Origin: Candidatus Binatia bacterium
GTDB taxonomy: Bacteria; Desulfobacterota; Binatia; UBA1149; CAITLU01
Direction of reading: 5' to 3'
DNA: 64,000 nucleotides
Assembly (NCBI GenBank): GCA_036493895.1
Contig: DASXOZ010000015.1
Coordinates: 1 to 64,000 of the forward strand
The translations under genes were made by a program, and so were the position numbers. Below the pieces are notes generated by a model that saw nothing but the letters and a program-made list of their open reading frames with translations, was not told the DNA's origin and searched no databases. Shown here in pieces: positions 28,749 through 36,566 of the stretch; the first letter of the stretch is position 1, and each line of letters opens with the position of its first letter.

Positions 28749-29461
28749 GGCCGAGTTCTCCCTTGCCGCGCCGATCGCGCGGCCGGTCGCCCGCTCTCGC
28801 TTCGGGAGCACGTCGAATCGGGCGTCAGGACAGGAGCAACAGAAAGACGGATGCTTCGTTGAAAGCAGACGGCGAGACGCAAGGGCGGTCCCTCCTTGCA
28901 GGCAGGGGCCGGACCCGGCCTCCTGCAGCACGTTGACCCGCGATCGACTGATCGATGCCGCAGCGGAATCCGAAGCAAGAAACATGCTCGAGGGAGAGGC
29001 GCCGTTTCGGCTTGCGGCTTCTCGAGCAGCCGCTCGACAGCTTGTTGTTTGTTTGCCCGCCGTTGCGGCGAAGCAGCGAGTGCCGGGCACTCGTGGGCGT
29101 ATTCAAACTCCGGAAATGTCTTTTGTCAGAACGCGGAACGGCGTTGCGGCTGTTTCCGATTTTCGCGAGGAAGAACCCGCGACAGGCGTTGCCGCGGCGG
29201 CGAGGGCGATATGGTCCAGATCATGATCCCGCTCGGCGAGCCGCCTGGAAGCGTCGGTTCGCCGCACGATCCTCGCCCGGGATCGCACCGGATGCCGATC
29301 TCGCCAGTTCCTTCGGCCGACCGGCGGCCACTCGCGGCGAATCGCTTCGGCGAGTATCCCGGCGAGTATGCCGGCTGGATGCGGCCATTGCGCCCCTTGC
29401 GTGTAGGCGCGCGACTGAATAAGGGGGCTTGATGATATACCACCGGCCGGAGGGAGTTCCG
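28749..29461. other. Divergent intergenic region
   Basis: About 710 bp separate the giant-protein gene (minus) from the next gene (plus). No supported coding frame lies in it. It should hold both promoters; short direct repeats (CGGCGAGTATCCCGG and CGGCGAGTATGCCGG) occur near 29350-29380. Confidence 0.5.
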
Positions 29462-29965
29462 ATGAAAACGTCCGCGCGTCTTCTGCTCGTCGCCATCCTG
29501 AGTATCGCCCTTCCCGCTGCGGCTTCAGCAGCGGCAATCGACCCGACCGGCACGTACACCCTGAGCAAGGGAACCTGCAAGAACTACAACCCCATCGACG
29601 GAAACACCACGTCTGACATGAACACCGCTCAGACGCTGTCGGTCACGGTGAGCGGAAGCGATCTCTATATCGTGTTCGCCACCGTCCCGATGTACGGCAA
29701 GCTGATCCTAGACCCCAACACGCCCGACTCCAAAGGCGTGTCGCCGCTCGTCAACTGCACCGTGACCAACAATCTCGACTTCGCCGGCAACGACTACAAC
29801 TACATGGGCCGGCTCGACTTCAAGTCCTCCGGCACCACGGTCAAGCTCAAGGGGCGTTTCTACACCGAAGCCGCGAATAACGCGTTCAATCCGTTTGTGA
29901 GCTTTTGCTCGTTCAGCGCGGAGCGGACGTCGTCGGCCGATCCGGGCAATACACCCTGCCCGTAG
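29462..29965 (+). CDS. Small secreted protein of unknown function
   Basis: The 167-residue protein has a clear signal peptide (MKTSARLLLVAILSIALPAA, cleavage after ASA) and a beta-rich mature part starting DPTGTYTLSKGTC, which resembles lipocalin-like or META-like barrels only in general layout. Four cysteines could form two disulfides. GGAGGG upstream of ATG 29462 is a strong ribosome site. I cannot assign a family. Confidence 0.7.
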   Translation: MKTSARLLLVAILSIALPAAASAAAIDPTGTYTLSKGTCKNYNPIDGNTTSDMNTAQTLSVTVSGSDLYIVFATVPMYGKLILDPNTPDSKGVSPLVNCTVTNNLDFAGNDYNYMGRLDFKSSGTTVKLKGRFYTEAANNAFNPFVSFCSFSAERTSSADPGNTPCP

Positions 29966-30266
29966 GCGGACGGCCGCGCACCGTCGGAAATTCCCAATCG
30001 CGAGACTGCGGCAGCATTCCTCGCCCGCGCACATGAGCCGCGAGAACGCCGATCATCGTCGGTCTGCCGAGGCGATATTCGCACAGTCGCGAGAAGAGAC
30101 GCATCGTCGTTCGCAGACCTGAAAATTGAACGCCGTTACGACGGTTCGAGCGTCGTTCATAGCCCGAAATCCATCAGCTATTTCCTCCTCGTCGCAGGAC
30201 CTCCCGCGGTACGCTTGATGCATGGTCGCAAGATGCATCGAGCGAATCCCCGAAGGAGGTCGCGCC
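29966..30266. other. Intergenic stretch before the cytochrome gene
   Basis: About 300 bp without a supported gene. A very strong ribosome site, AAGGAGGT, lies at its right end before ATG 30267. I see no clear terminator. Confidence 0.45.
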
Positions 30267-32753
30267 ATGAAACATCAACTGCGCTGGACTGCCCTGATCT
30301 CCGTCGCGCTGCTGTGCTTCGCAAATCCCGCTCACGCCGCCGCCGGCTATACCGTGGTCGGATGGAACAACCTCGGCATGCATTGCATGGACAGCGACTT
30401 CTCCGTCCTGTCGCTGCTGCCGCCGTACAACACCATCCATGCGCAGGTCATCGATCCGAACGGTTTAAGGGTTACCGATCCGGTCGCCGCCGGCATCACG
30501 ATCACGTACGAGGCCATTGCCGACAGCACCGGCTCGATCAACACGACTTCTCAAGGCAAGACGAACTTCTGGCAATTCGTGCTGCCGCTCTTCGGAGGCT
30601 CGCCGCCGCCCGACGTCGGACTGGCCGGGATGCGAATGCCCGGAGCCGCCAACGCGCCTCAGCCGATGACGTGGGACGCCGCCTCCGGCTGGTTCATCGC
30701 CGAGGGGATCCCGCTCACCCCTTACGACGATACGATGCAGAAGAACGCCTACCCGATGATGCGGCTGGTCGCGCGCACCACCGGCGGCATCATGCTGGCC
30801 TACACGGATATCGTGCTGCCGGTGTCCGACGAGATGGATTGCAAGAGCTGCCACAGCCACCTCGCCGCCAGCCCTGCCCCTGCCATGCCGGCGGCCGGCT
30901 GGATCGCCGATCCGGATATCCAGCGCGAGACGCGCCTGAACATCGTCGCCAAGCACGATGAGCTCAACGCGGGTGATCCGGTCTATGCCGCGGCGCTGTC
31001 CGCAGCCGGCTACAACGCGGCGGGCCTGTATGCGTCGGTAACGACCGACGGCCATCCCGTTCTCTGTGCGAGCTGCCATGCTTCGGCGGCGCTCGGCACC
31101 AGCGGGCAAAGCGGAGTGATGCCGCTCACGCAGGCGGAGCACGGCCGCCACGCTCACGTGAAGGATCCCGTCAACGGGCTGACGCTGGACTCCTCGACGG
31201 ATCGTGCCGCGTGTTATCGCTGTCATCCCGGCGCCGAGACGCGATGCCTGCGCGGCGTGATGGGTGCGTCGGTCGCGCCGGACGGATCGCTCGCGATCCA
31301 GTGCCAGGAATGCCACGGCTCGATGAACATGGTCGGTGCGGCAGGTCGCCTGGGCTGGCTGCAGGAGCCGCTGTGCCAGAGCTGCCACACCGGCAGCGCG
31401 ACCAACAACGCCGGCGCGCTTCGCTACACTTCGGTGTTCGACTCGCCCGGACACGTTCGTTCGGCGGTGGATCCGGTCTTCGCGACGACTGCCGACGCAC
31501 CCGCGGCCGGTCTTTCCCTGTACCGCTTCTCCACCGGCCACGGCGGCGTCAAGTGCGAGGGCTGCCACGGATCGACCCACGCCGAGTTCATCTCGACGCA
31601 CAAGAACGACAACGTACAAAGCATGGAGCGACAAGGGCACACAGGGATGCTCGTCGAGTGCGGCGCTTGCCACGTTGCCTCGATGCCGGTTTCCATCAAC
31701 GGCGGGCCTCACGGGATGCACACCGTCGGGCAGGCGTGGGTGGGCGCGCATCACGACCTGATCGGCGAAGGCGGCGACACCACGCCGTGCCAGGTGTGTC
31801 ACGGCAGCGACTACCGCGGCACGGTGCTTTCCCGTGCCAAGGCGACGCGTACCCTTTCCGGCGAATCGGGGACGAAGAGCGTGTGGGCCGGCTTCCAGAT
31901 CGGCTGCTACACGTGCCACCTGGGTCCTCACAACGGCGATCCGAATCCCAACCGTGCCGCAGTCGCGACCGGCGCGTCGCTTACCGTGTCCGTGGACACG
32001 CCGCTGTCGATCTCGCTTCGTGCGAGGGATCCTGACGGCGATCCGCTTTCGCTGCGCATCGTGACGCAGCCGGCCCACGGCACCACGGGTCTGGCCGGTA
32101 CACTGGCAACCTACGTTCCGGAGCCGGGCTACGTCGGATTAGACCAGTTCACGTTCGCCGCGTGGGACGGGTCCACCGATTCGAATCTCGCAGTGGTCTC
32201 GCTGAACGTCGGCGGCATTGCCGGCGGCGCGATGCCGATCAGCGGACTAAGCCTGTCGATCAGGGACCGGGCGACGGGACCAACAGTCGGTCTGAAGTTC
32301 TCATCTCGCGATCCCGCCATCTCAACGGCCGGCATCGATCCCACTGCCGACGGCGTCACCGTGCACGTCTTCAATAGCGCGGGTGGCACCGATTCGGCGT
32401 GCTTCAGCCTGCCGGGCGCGAACTGGCAGACAACCAGCAGCGGATTCAAGTACAAGGACCCGGGCCTGGTGTCGTCGCCCGTCAGCGCAGTGACGCTGCA
32501 GAATGGCTTCCTGCGCCTCACGGCCAAGGGCAATGGTCCGATCGCGATCACGTACAGGCTCGGCGAGCCGTCGCAGGGCAGCGTCGGTGTGATCGTGACG
32601 AGCGGCGCGGCGGTGATGTGCGCAGACTTCGGCGGCACCATCTCCACGGACTCCGGCACCAATCCGCCGAATGACGGCGGAAGGGGGCAGTTTGCCGCGA
32701 GGAACGCCGCTGCCCCGGGCGCCTGCCCGATGCCGCCGGATACTTGTCCGTAG
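30267..32753 (+). CDS. Secreted nine-haem c-type cytochrome with Ig-like domain and shared C-terminal module
   Basis: The 828-residue product has a signal peptide (to about residue 27, AHA) and nine CxxCH haem-binding sites: CKSCH, CASCH, CYRCH, CQECH, CQSCH, CEGCH, CGACH, CQVCH and CYTCH. They are spread from about residue 205 to 555. After the last haem comes a cadherin/Ig-like repeat (SLRARDPDGDPLSLRIVTQP, FTFAAWDGSTDS) and then the C-terminal beta module (GFKYKDPG, LTAKGNGPIAI) also seen in the proteins at 22916, 33360 and 36567. A periplasmic or extracellular electron-transfer role is likely. No membrane anchor, quinone-linked partner or porin gene lies next to it. Confidence 0.88.
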   Translation: MKHQLRWTALISVALLCFANPAHAAAGYTVVGWNNLGMHCMDSDFSVLSLLPPYNTIHAQVIDPNGLRVTDPVAAGITITYEAIADSTGSINTTSQGKTNFWQFVLPLFGGSPPPDVGLAGMRMPGAANAPQPMTWDAASGWFIAEGIPLTPYDDTMQKNAYPMMRLVARTTGGIMLAYTDIVLPVSDEMDCKSCHSHLAASPAPAMPAAGWIADPDIQRETRLNIVAKHDELNAGDPVYAAALSAAGYNAAGLYASVTTDGHPVLCASCHASAALGTSGQSGVMPLTQAEHGRHAHVKDPVNGLTLDSSTDRAACYRCHPGAETRCLRGVMGASVAPDGSLAIQCQECHGSMNMVGAAGRLGWLQEPLCQSCHTGSATNNAGALRYTSVFDSPGHVRSAVDPVFATTADAPAAGLSLYRFSTGHGGVKCEGCHGSTHAEFISTHKNDNVQSMERQGHTGMLVECGACHVASMPVSINGGPHGMHTVGQAWVGAHHDLIGEGGDTTPCQVCHGSDYRGTVLSRAKATRTLSGESGTKSVWAGFQIGCYTCHLGPHNGDPNPNRAAVATGASLTVSVDTPLSISLRARDPDGDPLSLRIVTQPAHGTTGLAGTLATYVPEPGYVGLDQFTFAAWDGSTDSNLAVVSLNVGGIAGGAMPISGLSLSIRDRATGPTVGLKFSSRDPAISTAGIDPTADGVTVHVFNSAGGTDSACFSLPGANWQTTSSGFKYKDPGLVSSPVSAVTLQNGFLRLTAKGNGPIAITYRLGEPSQGSVGVIVTSGAAVMCADFGGTISTDSGTNPPNDGGRGQFAARNAAAPGACPMPPDTCP

Positions 32754-32781
32754 CGGATGCGCGCAGCGGCAGGGCAAGGGA

Positions 32782-32821
32782 GTTTCCGCGCCGTCCCGCA
32801 TAGCGGGATCGGCGCGGAAAC
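32782..32821. terminator. Hairpin between convergent genes
   Basis: A 40-nt inverted repeat has outer arms GTTTCCGCGCCG/CGGCGCGGAAAC and inner arms TCCCGC/GCGGGA. It lies between the cytochrome gene (plus) and the F420-type gene (minus). There is no long T-run, so it may act as a Rho-assisted bidirectional terminator. Confidence 0.55.
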
Positions 32822-32851
32822 GATGTTCCCGGGCACGGTGTTCCTGCGGAG

Positions 32852-33322
32852 CTAGCTGGGCCGCTGCCCGCCGCGCGACATCGAACCGCCGGACTCGCCG
32901 AACGCAAGCACCACCAGCGGGATGTCGCGCGTCGTGCGCTTCTGGTAGCCGGCGTAACCCGAGTACGTCGAGATGATCGTCGGCCACCATCTCTGCTTCT
33001 CGTCGGCGGAAGCGGTGCGCGCGGCCACGCGCTCCTTTCCCCGCCCTCGTTCGATCGTGACTTCCGGGTTTCGCGCGAGATTCTTGTACCACTGCGGATG
33101 CCGGTCGTCGCCGCCGTATGAAGCAACGAGCACGACGCTGCCGTCGAACTCGAAATACGTGAGCGGCGTCGTGCGCGGCTGGCCGCTGTTGCGCCCCGTG
33201 GTCGTCAGCAGCAGCACGGGCATGCCGAGCAGGCGTCCACCGATGACGCCGCCGCTCATGCGATAGAGCCCTTCGTGAACGGCAGTGATCGCCTTGGCGA
33301 CGTAGTCCTTGGCATTGGGCAT
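32852..33322 (-). CDS. Deazaflavin (F420)-dependent nitroreductase-family protein
   Basis: The 156-residue protein matches the Ddn/FDOR-B split-barrel family that binds cofactor F420: LLGMPVLLLTTTGRNSGQPRTTPLTY, then VASYGGDDRHPQWYKNL and NPEVTIERG. Family members reduce quinones, enones or nitro compounds using F420H2. ATG 33322 is preceded by GGAGGA. It implies that the organism makes F420, though no F420 biosynthetic gene is in the window. Confidence 0.9.
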   Translation of the reverse strand: MPNAKDYVAKAITAVHEGLYRMSGGVIGGRLLGMPVLLLTTTGRNSGQPRTTPLTYFEFDGSVVLVASYGGDDRHPQWYKNLARNPEVTIERGRGKERVAARTASADEKQRWWPTIISTYSGYAGYQKRTTRDIPLVVLAFGESGGSMSRGGQRPS

Positions 33323-33359
33323 GAAGTCCTCCGGTTGAGCGAGCTGTCCTCGGCGCCGA

Positions 33360-35519
33360 TCAGTGACCGACCAGCGCCACCCTTTGCCTGGTACCGGTCG
33401 TCGAGCCATTGCCGGTCCTGGAGAACGTGGAGTCCCAGCACATCTGCCCGCGCTGGAGCTGAAAACGTACCGGCAGAAATAGCTCGGAGAACAGCGTGCC
33501 GTATTCGATGTTCTCGCCCTTGGCCTGCATCAGAATCTGCGACCTGCCATCCGGTCCCGACCTGACCTGAAGCCGGTCGACCCCGTGGTTGCTCTGGGAC
33601 GGGTCATGGAAACGGAAGCCCGTACCGCTCGCACTCGACCAGCAGTTCTTGTCGCCGCAGAGGCCGCCGGCGGGGATGTGCGACTTCCAGCCGGTGTTGA
33701 AGAAGCACACATCGTAGCTGTCGCTCGCCGTCGGATCGCCGAGATCCGAAAGCAGCGTCTGCGTACCGTTGCTCCACGACCATTTGATCAGGGTCTTGGA
33801 GGCATCGGCCGAGTCGTACGCGAGCAGAAGCTTGGAAGAGTGGTCGCTCAGCGTCGTCAGGCAATCGGATCGCGGACCGTCCTGGCAGCTGCCGTCGCTC
33901 GGCACGCAGTACTGGCACGCGGGACAGAAGACGACCGACACGCCGGCACAAATGCCGCCGCTGCAGGTGTCGGAGCCGGTGCAGACGTTTCCGTCATCGC
34001 ACGGCGCGGTGTTGGGGACGTGCGCGCAGTGTCCCGCTCCATCGCACTGGTCATCCGTGCAGACGCGGAAATCGTCGGCGCATGCCGTTTCGCCTCCGGC
34101 AAACGTGCAATCCGGCCTGCAGCATTCGCCGCCGTCGCAGTCTTCCCCTGAAGTGACGATGCCATTGCCGCACGCCGTCAGCGTGCAGTTGGTGTCGCAG
34201 CCGTCACCGTCGGTCCGATTCCCGTCGTCGCACTCCTCCGGAGGTTCGCGGACCGCGTCGCCGCAGACGTTGACTTCGAAGCGGACGAGCAGCACGTCGG
34301 GAACCGACGAGGAGCTTCCCGAGCCTGCAACGATGAGGCCGGTCGGATCGAAAGCCATGGCGGCCGGGGTGCCGCCAAAATCGCCACTGATGAACGAGCC
34401 CGCGTATCCACCGCTGCCGAAGCTCGTATCGATCGCTCCGGATGCGTTAAACCGCGCGACACGAAGACCCGTACCGCCGAACGTCCCGTGGATGCCTCCA
34501 TAAATAGCCACGCCGGAAGCCAGGATGTAGCCGTTCGGCTGAACGAGTACACTGGTCGCGTAGGATTCCTGGCTATCGAGAACGTTCGTCACGATCCCGT
34601 TGGTTCCGAAGCTCGTGTCGAGCGTCCCGTTCGCCTTGTAGCGCGCCACGGCAAGCACGTCGTCGACGTGCCCGGCAACTACCAGGCGCGAATCGCTCTG
34701 GACATCGATCGCATACAGCACCGATGCATACTGGGCGGCCGGAGTATTGACGACTCCGCCGCTGCCGAAAGAAGGATCGAGGTTGCCGTCGCTGTCATAG
34801 CGAAGAAGCAGGAACTGGCTTTCGGCCACGCCGACGACCACGAGCGCGTCTCCTGCAGTCCTGCGCATCGCCGTGGCGCGGCTGTAGGAGCCGACCAGCG
34901 TCTTGACGATGCCGCTGGTGCCGAAGCTCGAATCGAGCACGCCGTGCGAATCGTAGCGAGCGAGCGCAACCTTGAATCCCGGGTCCGAGCAGTCGCCTGC
35001 GGCGACGATCGAGCCGTCGCTCTGAAGCGCCAGCGAGTACACGGCAGACGCGGCGGCGATCGGCGTCGTCACGATTCCGCCGGTGCCGAAACCCGGATCG
35101 AGCGCACCGCCGGCGTCGTAGCGCGCAAGCGCGAACATGCCGACACCACCGACCGTCGCGGTACCTGCCGCAACCAGCTTGCCGTCTCCCTGCAGCACGA
35201 GCGCGTGTGCCCCGGCGCTTGTTCCGATCGGCGTCAGCGCGATTCCGCCGGTGGCGAACGTCGAGTCGAGAGCGCCGTCCGTCTCGTAGCGAAGGATCGC
35301 GAAGACCGGCTGCCCGCCGGACGTCGCGACTCCGGCCGCGACGATTCGTCCATCGCTTTGAACGACGACGGCAGCTGCACCGGATCCGGCGCTACCGACG
35401 ATCGTCTCGACCACGCCGCTGTTACCGAAGGATGGATCGAGAGCGCCCGGCGCGGCCGAGGAGCGCATAGGAACCAGTGCGACGGCCAGGAGCGCGACGA
35501 CGGCAGTACCAAGGCGCAT
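33360..35519 (-). CDS. Secreted delta-60 repeat protein with Cys-rich repeats and shared C-terminal module
   Basis: The 719-residue product has a signal peptide (to about residue 23, SSA). Seven or so delta-60 repeats follow (LDPSFGNSGVV, VQSDGRIVAAG, ILRYETDGALD pattern) over about 25-410. Two Myxococcus-type Cys-rich repeats (VREPPEECDDGN and IVTSGEDCDGGECC) and a Cys-dense linker (VCTDDQCDGAGHC) come next. The last 160 residues are the recurring C-terminal module (LIKWSWSNG, DLGDPTASDSYDVCFF, KNCWSS, GFRFHDPS, ILMQAKGEN, MCWDSTF). It is a shorter relative in architecture of the giant protein at 24333. It is probably surface or extracellular; function is unknown. Confidence 0.87.
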   Translation of the reverse strand: MRLGTAVVALLAVALVPMRSSAAPGALDPSFGNSGVVETIVGSAGSGAAAVVVQSDGRIVAAGVATSGGQPVFAILRYETDGALDSTFATGGIALTPIGTSAGAHALVLQGDGKLVAAGTATVGGVGMFALARYDAGGALDPGFGTGGIVTTPIAAASAVYSLALQSDGSIVAAGDCSDPGFKVALARYDSHGVLDSSFGTSGIVKTLVGSYSRATAMRRTAGDALVVVGVAESQFLLLRYDSDGNLDPSFGSGGVVNTPAAQYASVLYAIDVQSDSRLVVAGHVDDVLAVARYKANGTLDTSFGTNGIVTNVLDSQESYATSVLVQPNGYILASGVAIYGGIHGTFGGTGLRVARFNASGAIDTSFGSGGYAGSFISGDFGGTPAAMAFDPTGLIVAGSGSSSSVPDVLLVRFEVNVCGDAVREPPEECDDGNRTDGDGCDTNCTLTACGNGIVTSGEDCDGGECCRPDCTFAGGETACADDFRVCTDDQCDGAGHCAHVPNTAPCDDGNVCTGSDTCSGGICAGVSVVFCPACQYCVPSDGSCQDGPRSDCLTTLSDHSSKLLLAYDSADASKTLIKWSWSNGTQTLLSDLGDPTASDSYDVCFFNTGWKSHIPAGGLCGDKNCWSSASGTGFRFHDPSQSNHGVDRLQVRSGPDGRSQILMQAKGENIEYGTLFSELFLPVRFQLQRGQMCWDSTFSRTGNGSTTGTRQRVALVGH

Positions 35520-35704
35520 GTTGCCTTGTAAAAACCCGGCCTGCTCGAGTCAATCGAGCATCGTGGATCGATTCACAGGAATCGCGCGCGACAAATGCCG
35601 GGGTTGGCGCCGGCTCGCGACGAAACGTGCGCTACAGCGTGCACTTGCTAGCTCGGAGGATCTGACCGACAAGCGACTTGCAAGCGACTTGAAGGAGTAC
35701 CCCC

Positions 35705-36475
35705 GTGTCGAAATACTTCCCGTCCCCGTTCCCATTGTCCCTCGCTCTGGTTCTGACGCTCTCGTCACCGTGTCTCGCTGCCAGCGAGCCCATGCGCGCC
35801 AGCGAGCGTCCTCCTTCGCAGTCGCAGGCAGATGCCGCAGCGCAATTCTCCGGTGGCAAGGTTCTCGAGACCATGGACGCGTCCAGCTACACGTACGTTC
35901 GCGTCCAGACGTCCAAGGGAGAAGTGTGGGTTGCCGGTCCGAGCACACCGGTCAAGGTGGGAGACGCGGTTCACTGGGTGGGCGGCACGGAAATGAAAAA
36001 CTTTCCGAGCAAGACGCTCGGCCGCACGTTTGAAAGCATTCTTTTCGTCGGCCAGCTCATGACCGGAAGCGCTCCGGCGGCAACAGCCGCATCGCCACAC
36101 GCCAACATCGGCGCTTCGCACAACGCCGGAGACGGCAAGGCAGAGTCCGCCGACGTCAAGGCAGTCGCCAAAGCCGACGGCGGAATGACGATCGCCGAGA
36201 TTTACGACCGGCGTGCCGATGTCGATGGAAAGCAGGTGACGGTGCGAGGCAAAGTGGTCAAGTACAACGCCGGCGTGATGGGCAGGAACTGGATCCACCT
36301 GCAGGACGGCAGCGTCGGCGCCGGCGCCGAAAACGACCTCACGGCGACGACGTCGAGCGAGGCAGCGGTGGGAGACGTCGTTACCGTGCGGGGCAAAGTG
36401 GCCCGCGATCGCGACTTCGGCTTCGGCTACAAGTACTCGGTGATGCTCGAGGACGCTTCGATCGAACGAAAATGA
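35705..36475 (+). CDS. Exported protein with two OB-fold-like segments
   Basis: The 256-residue protein starts with GTG 35705 behind a good AAGGAG site and has a signal peptide ending CLAAS near residue 26. The mature protein has two short beta-barrel-like repeats. The first (GGKVLETMDASSYTYVRVQT, then GEVWVAGPSTPVKVGD) resembles proteins annotated as NrfJ-related or GW-type in cytochrome clusters. The second (GKQVTVRGKVVKYNAGVMG, NWIHLQDGS, GDVVTVRGKVARD) resembles bacterial nucleic-acid-like OB folds found in exported proteins. Its place among exported and cytochrome genes fits an envelope role; the exact function is not known. Confidence 0.7.
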   Translation: MSKYFPSPFPLSLALVLTLSSPCLAASEPMRASERPPSQSQADAAAQFSGGKVLETMDASSYTYVRVQTSKGEVWVAGPSTPVKVGDAVHWVGGTEMKNFPSKTLGRTFESILFVGQLMTGSAPAATAASPHANIGASHNAGDGKAESADVKAVAKADGGMTIAEIYDRRADVDGKQVTVRGKVVKYNAGVMGRNWIHLQDGSVGAGAENDLTATTSSEAAVGDVVTVRGKVARDRDFGFGYKYSVMLEDASIERK

Positions 36476-36566
36476 GTGTCGCGGCCAGGGCGGCTGCGCG
36501 CCCGAGCCAATCCCCCTTTCTCCCCGTGCAAATCACTGGCATGGATAGTGGATCGGGGGCTCTTGC

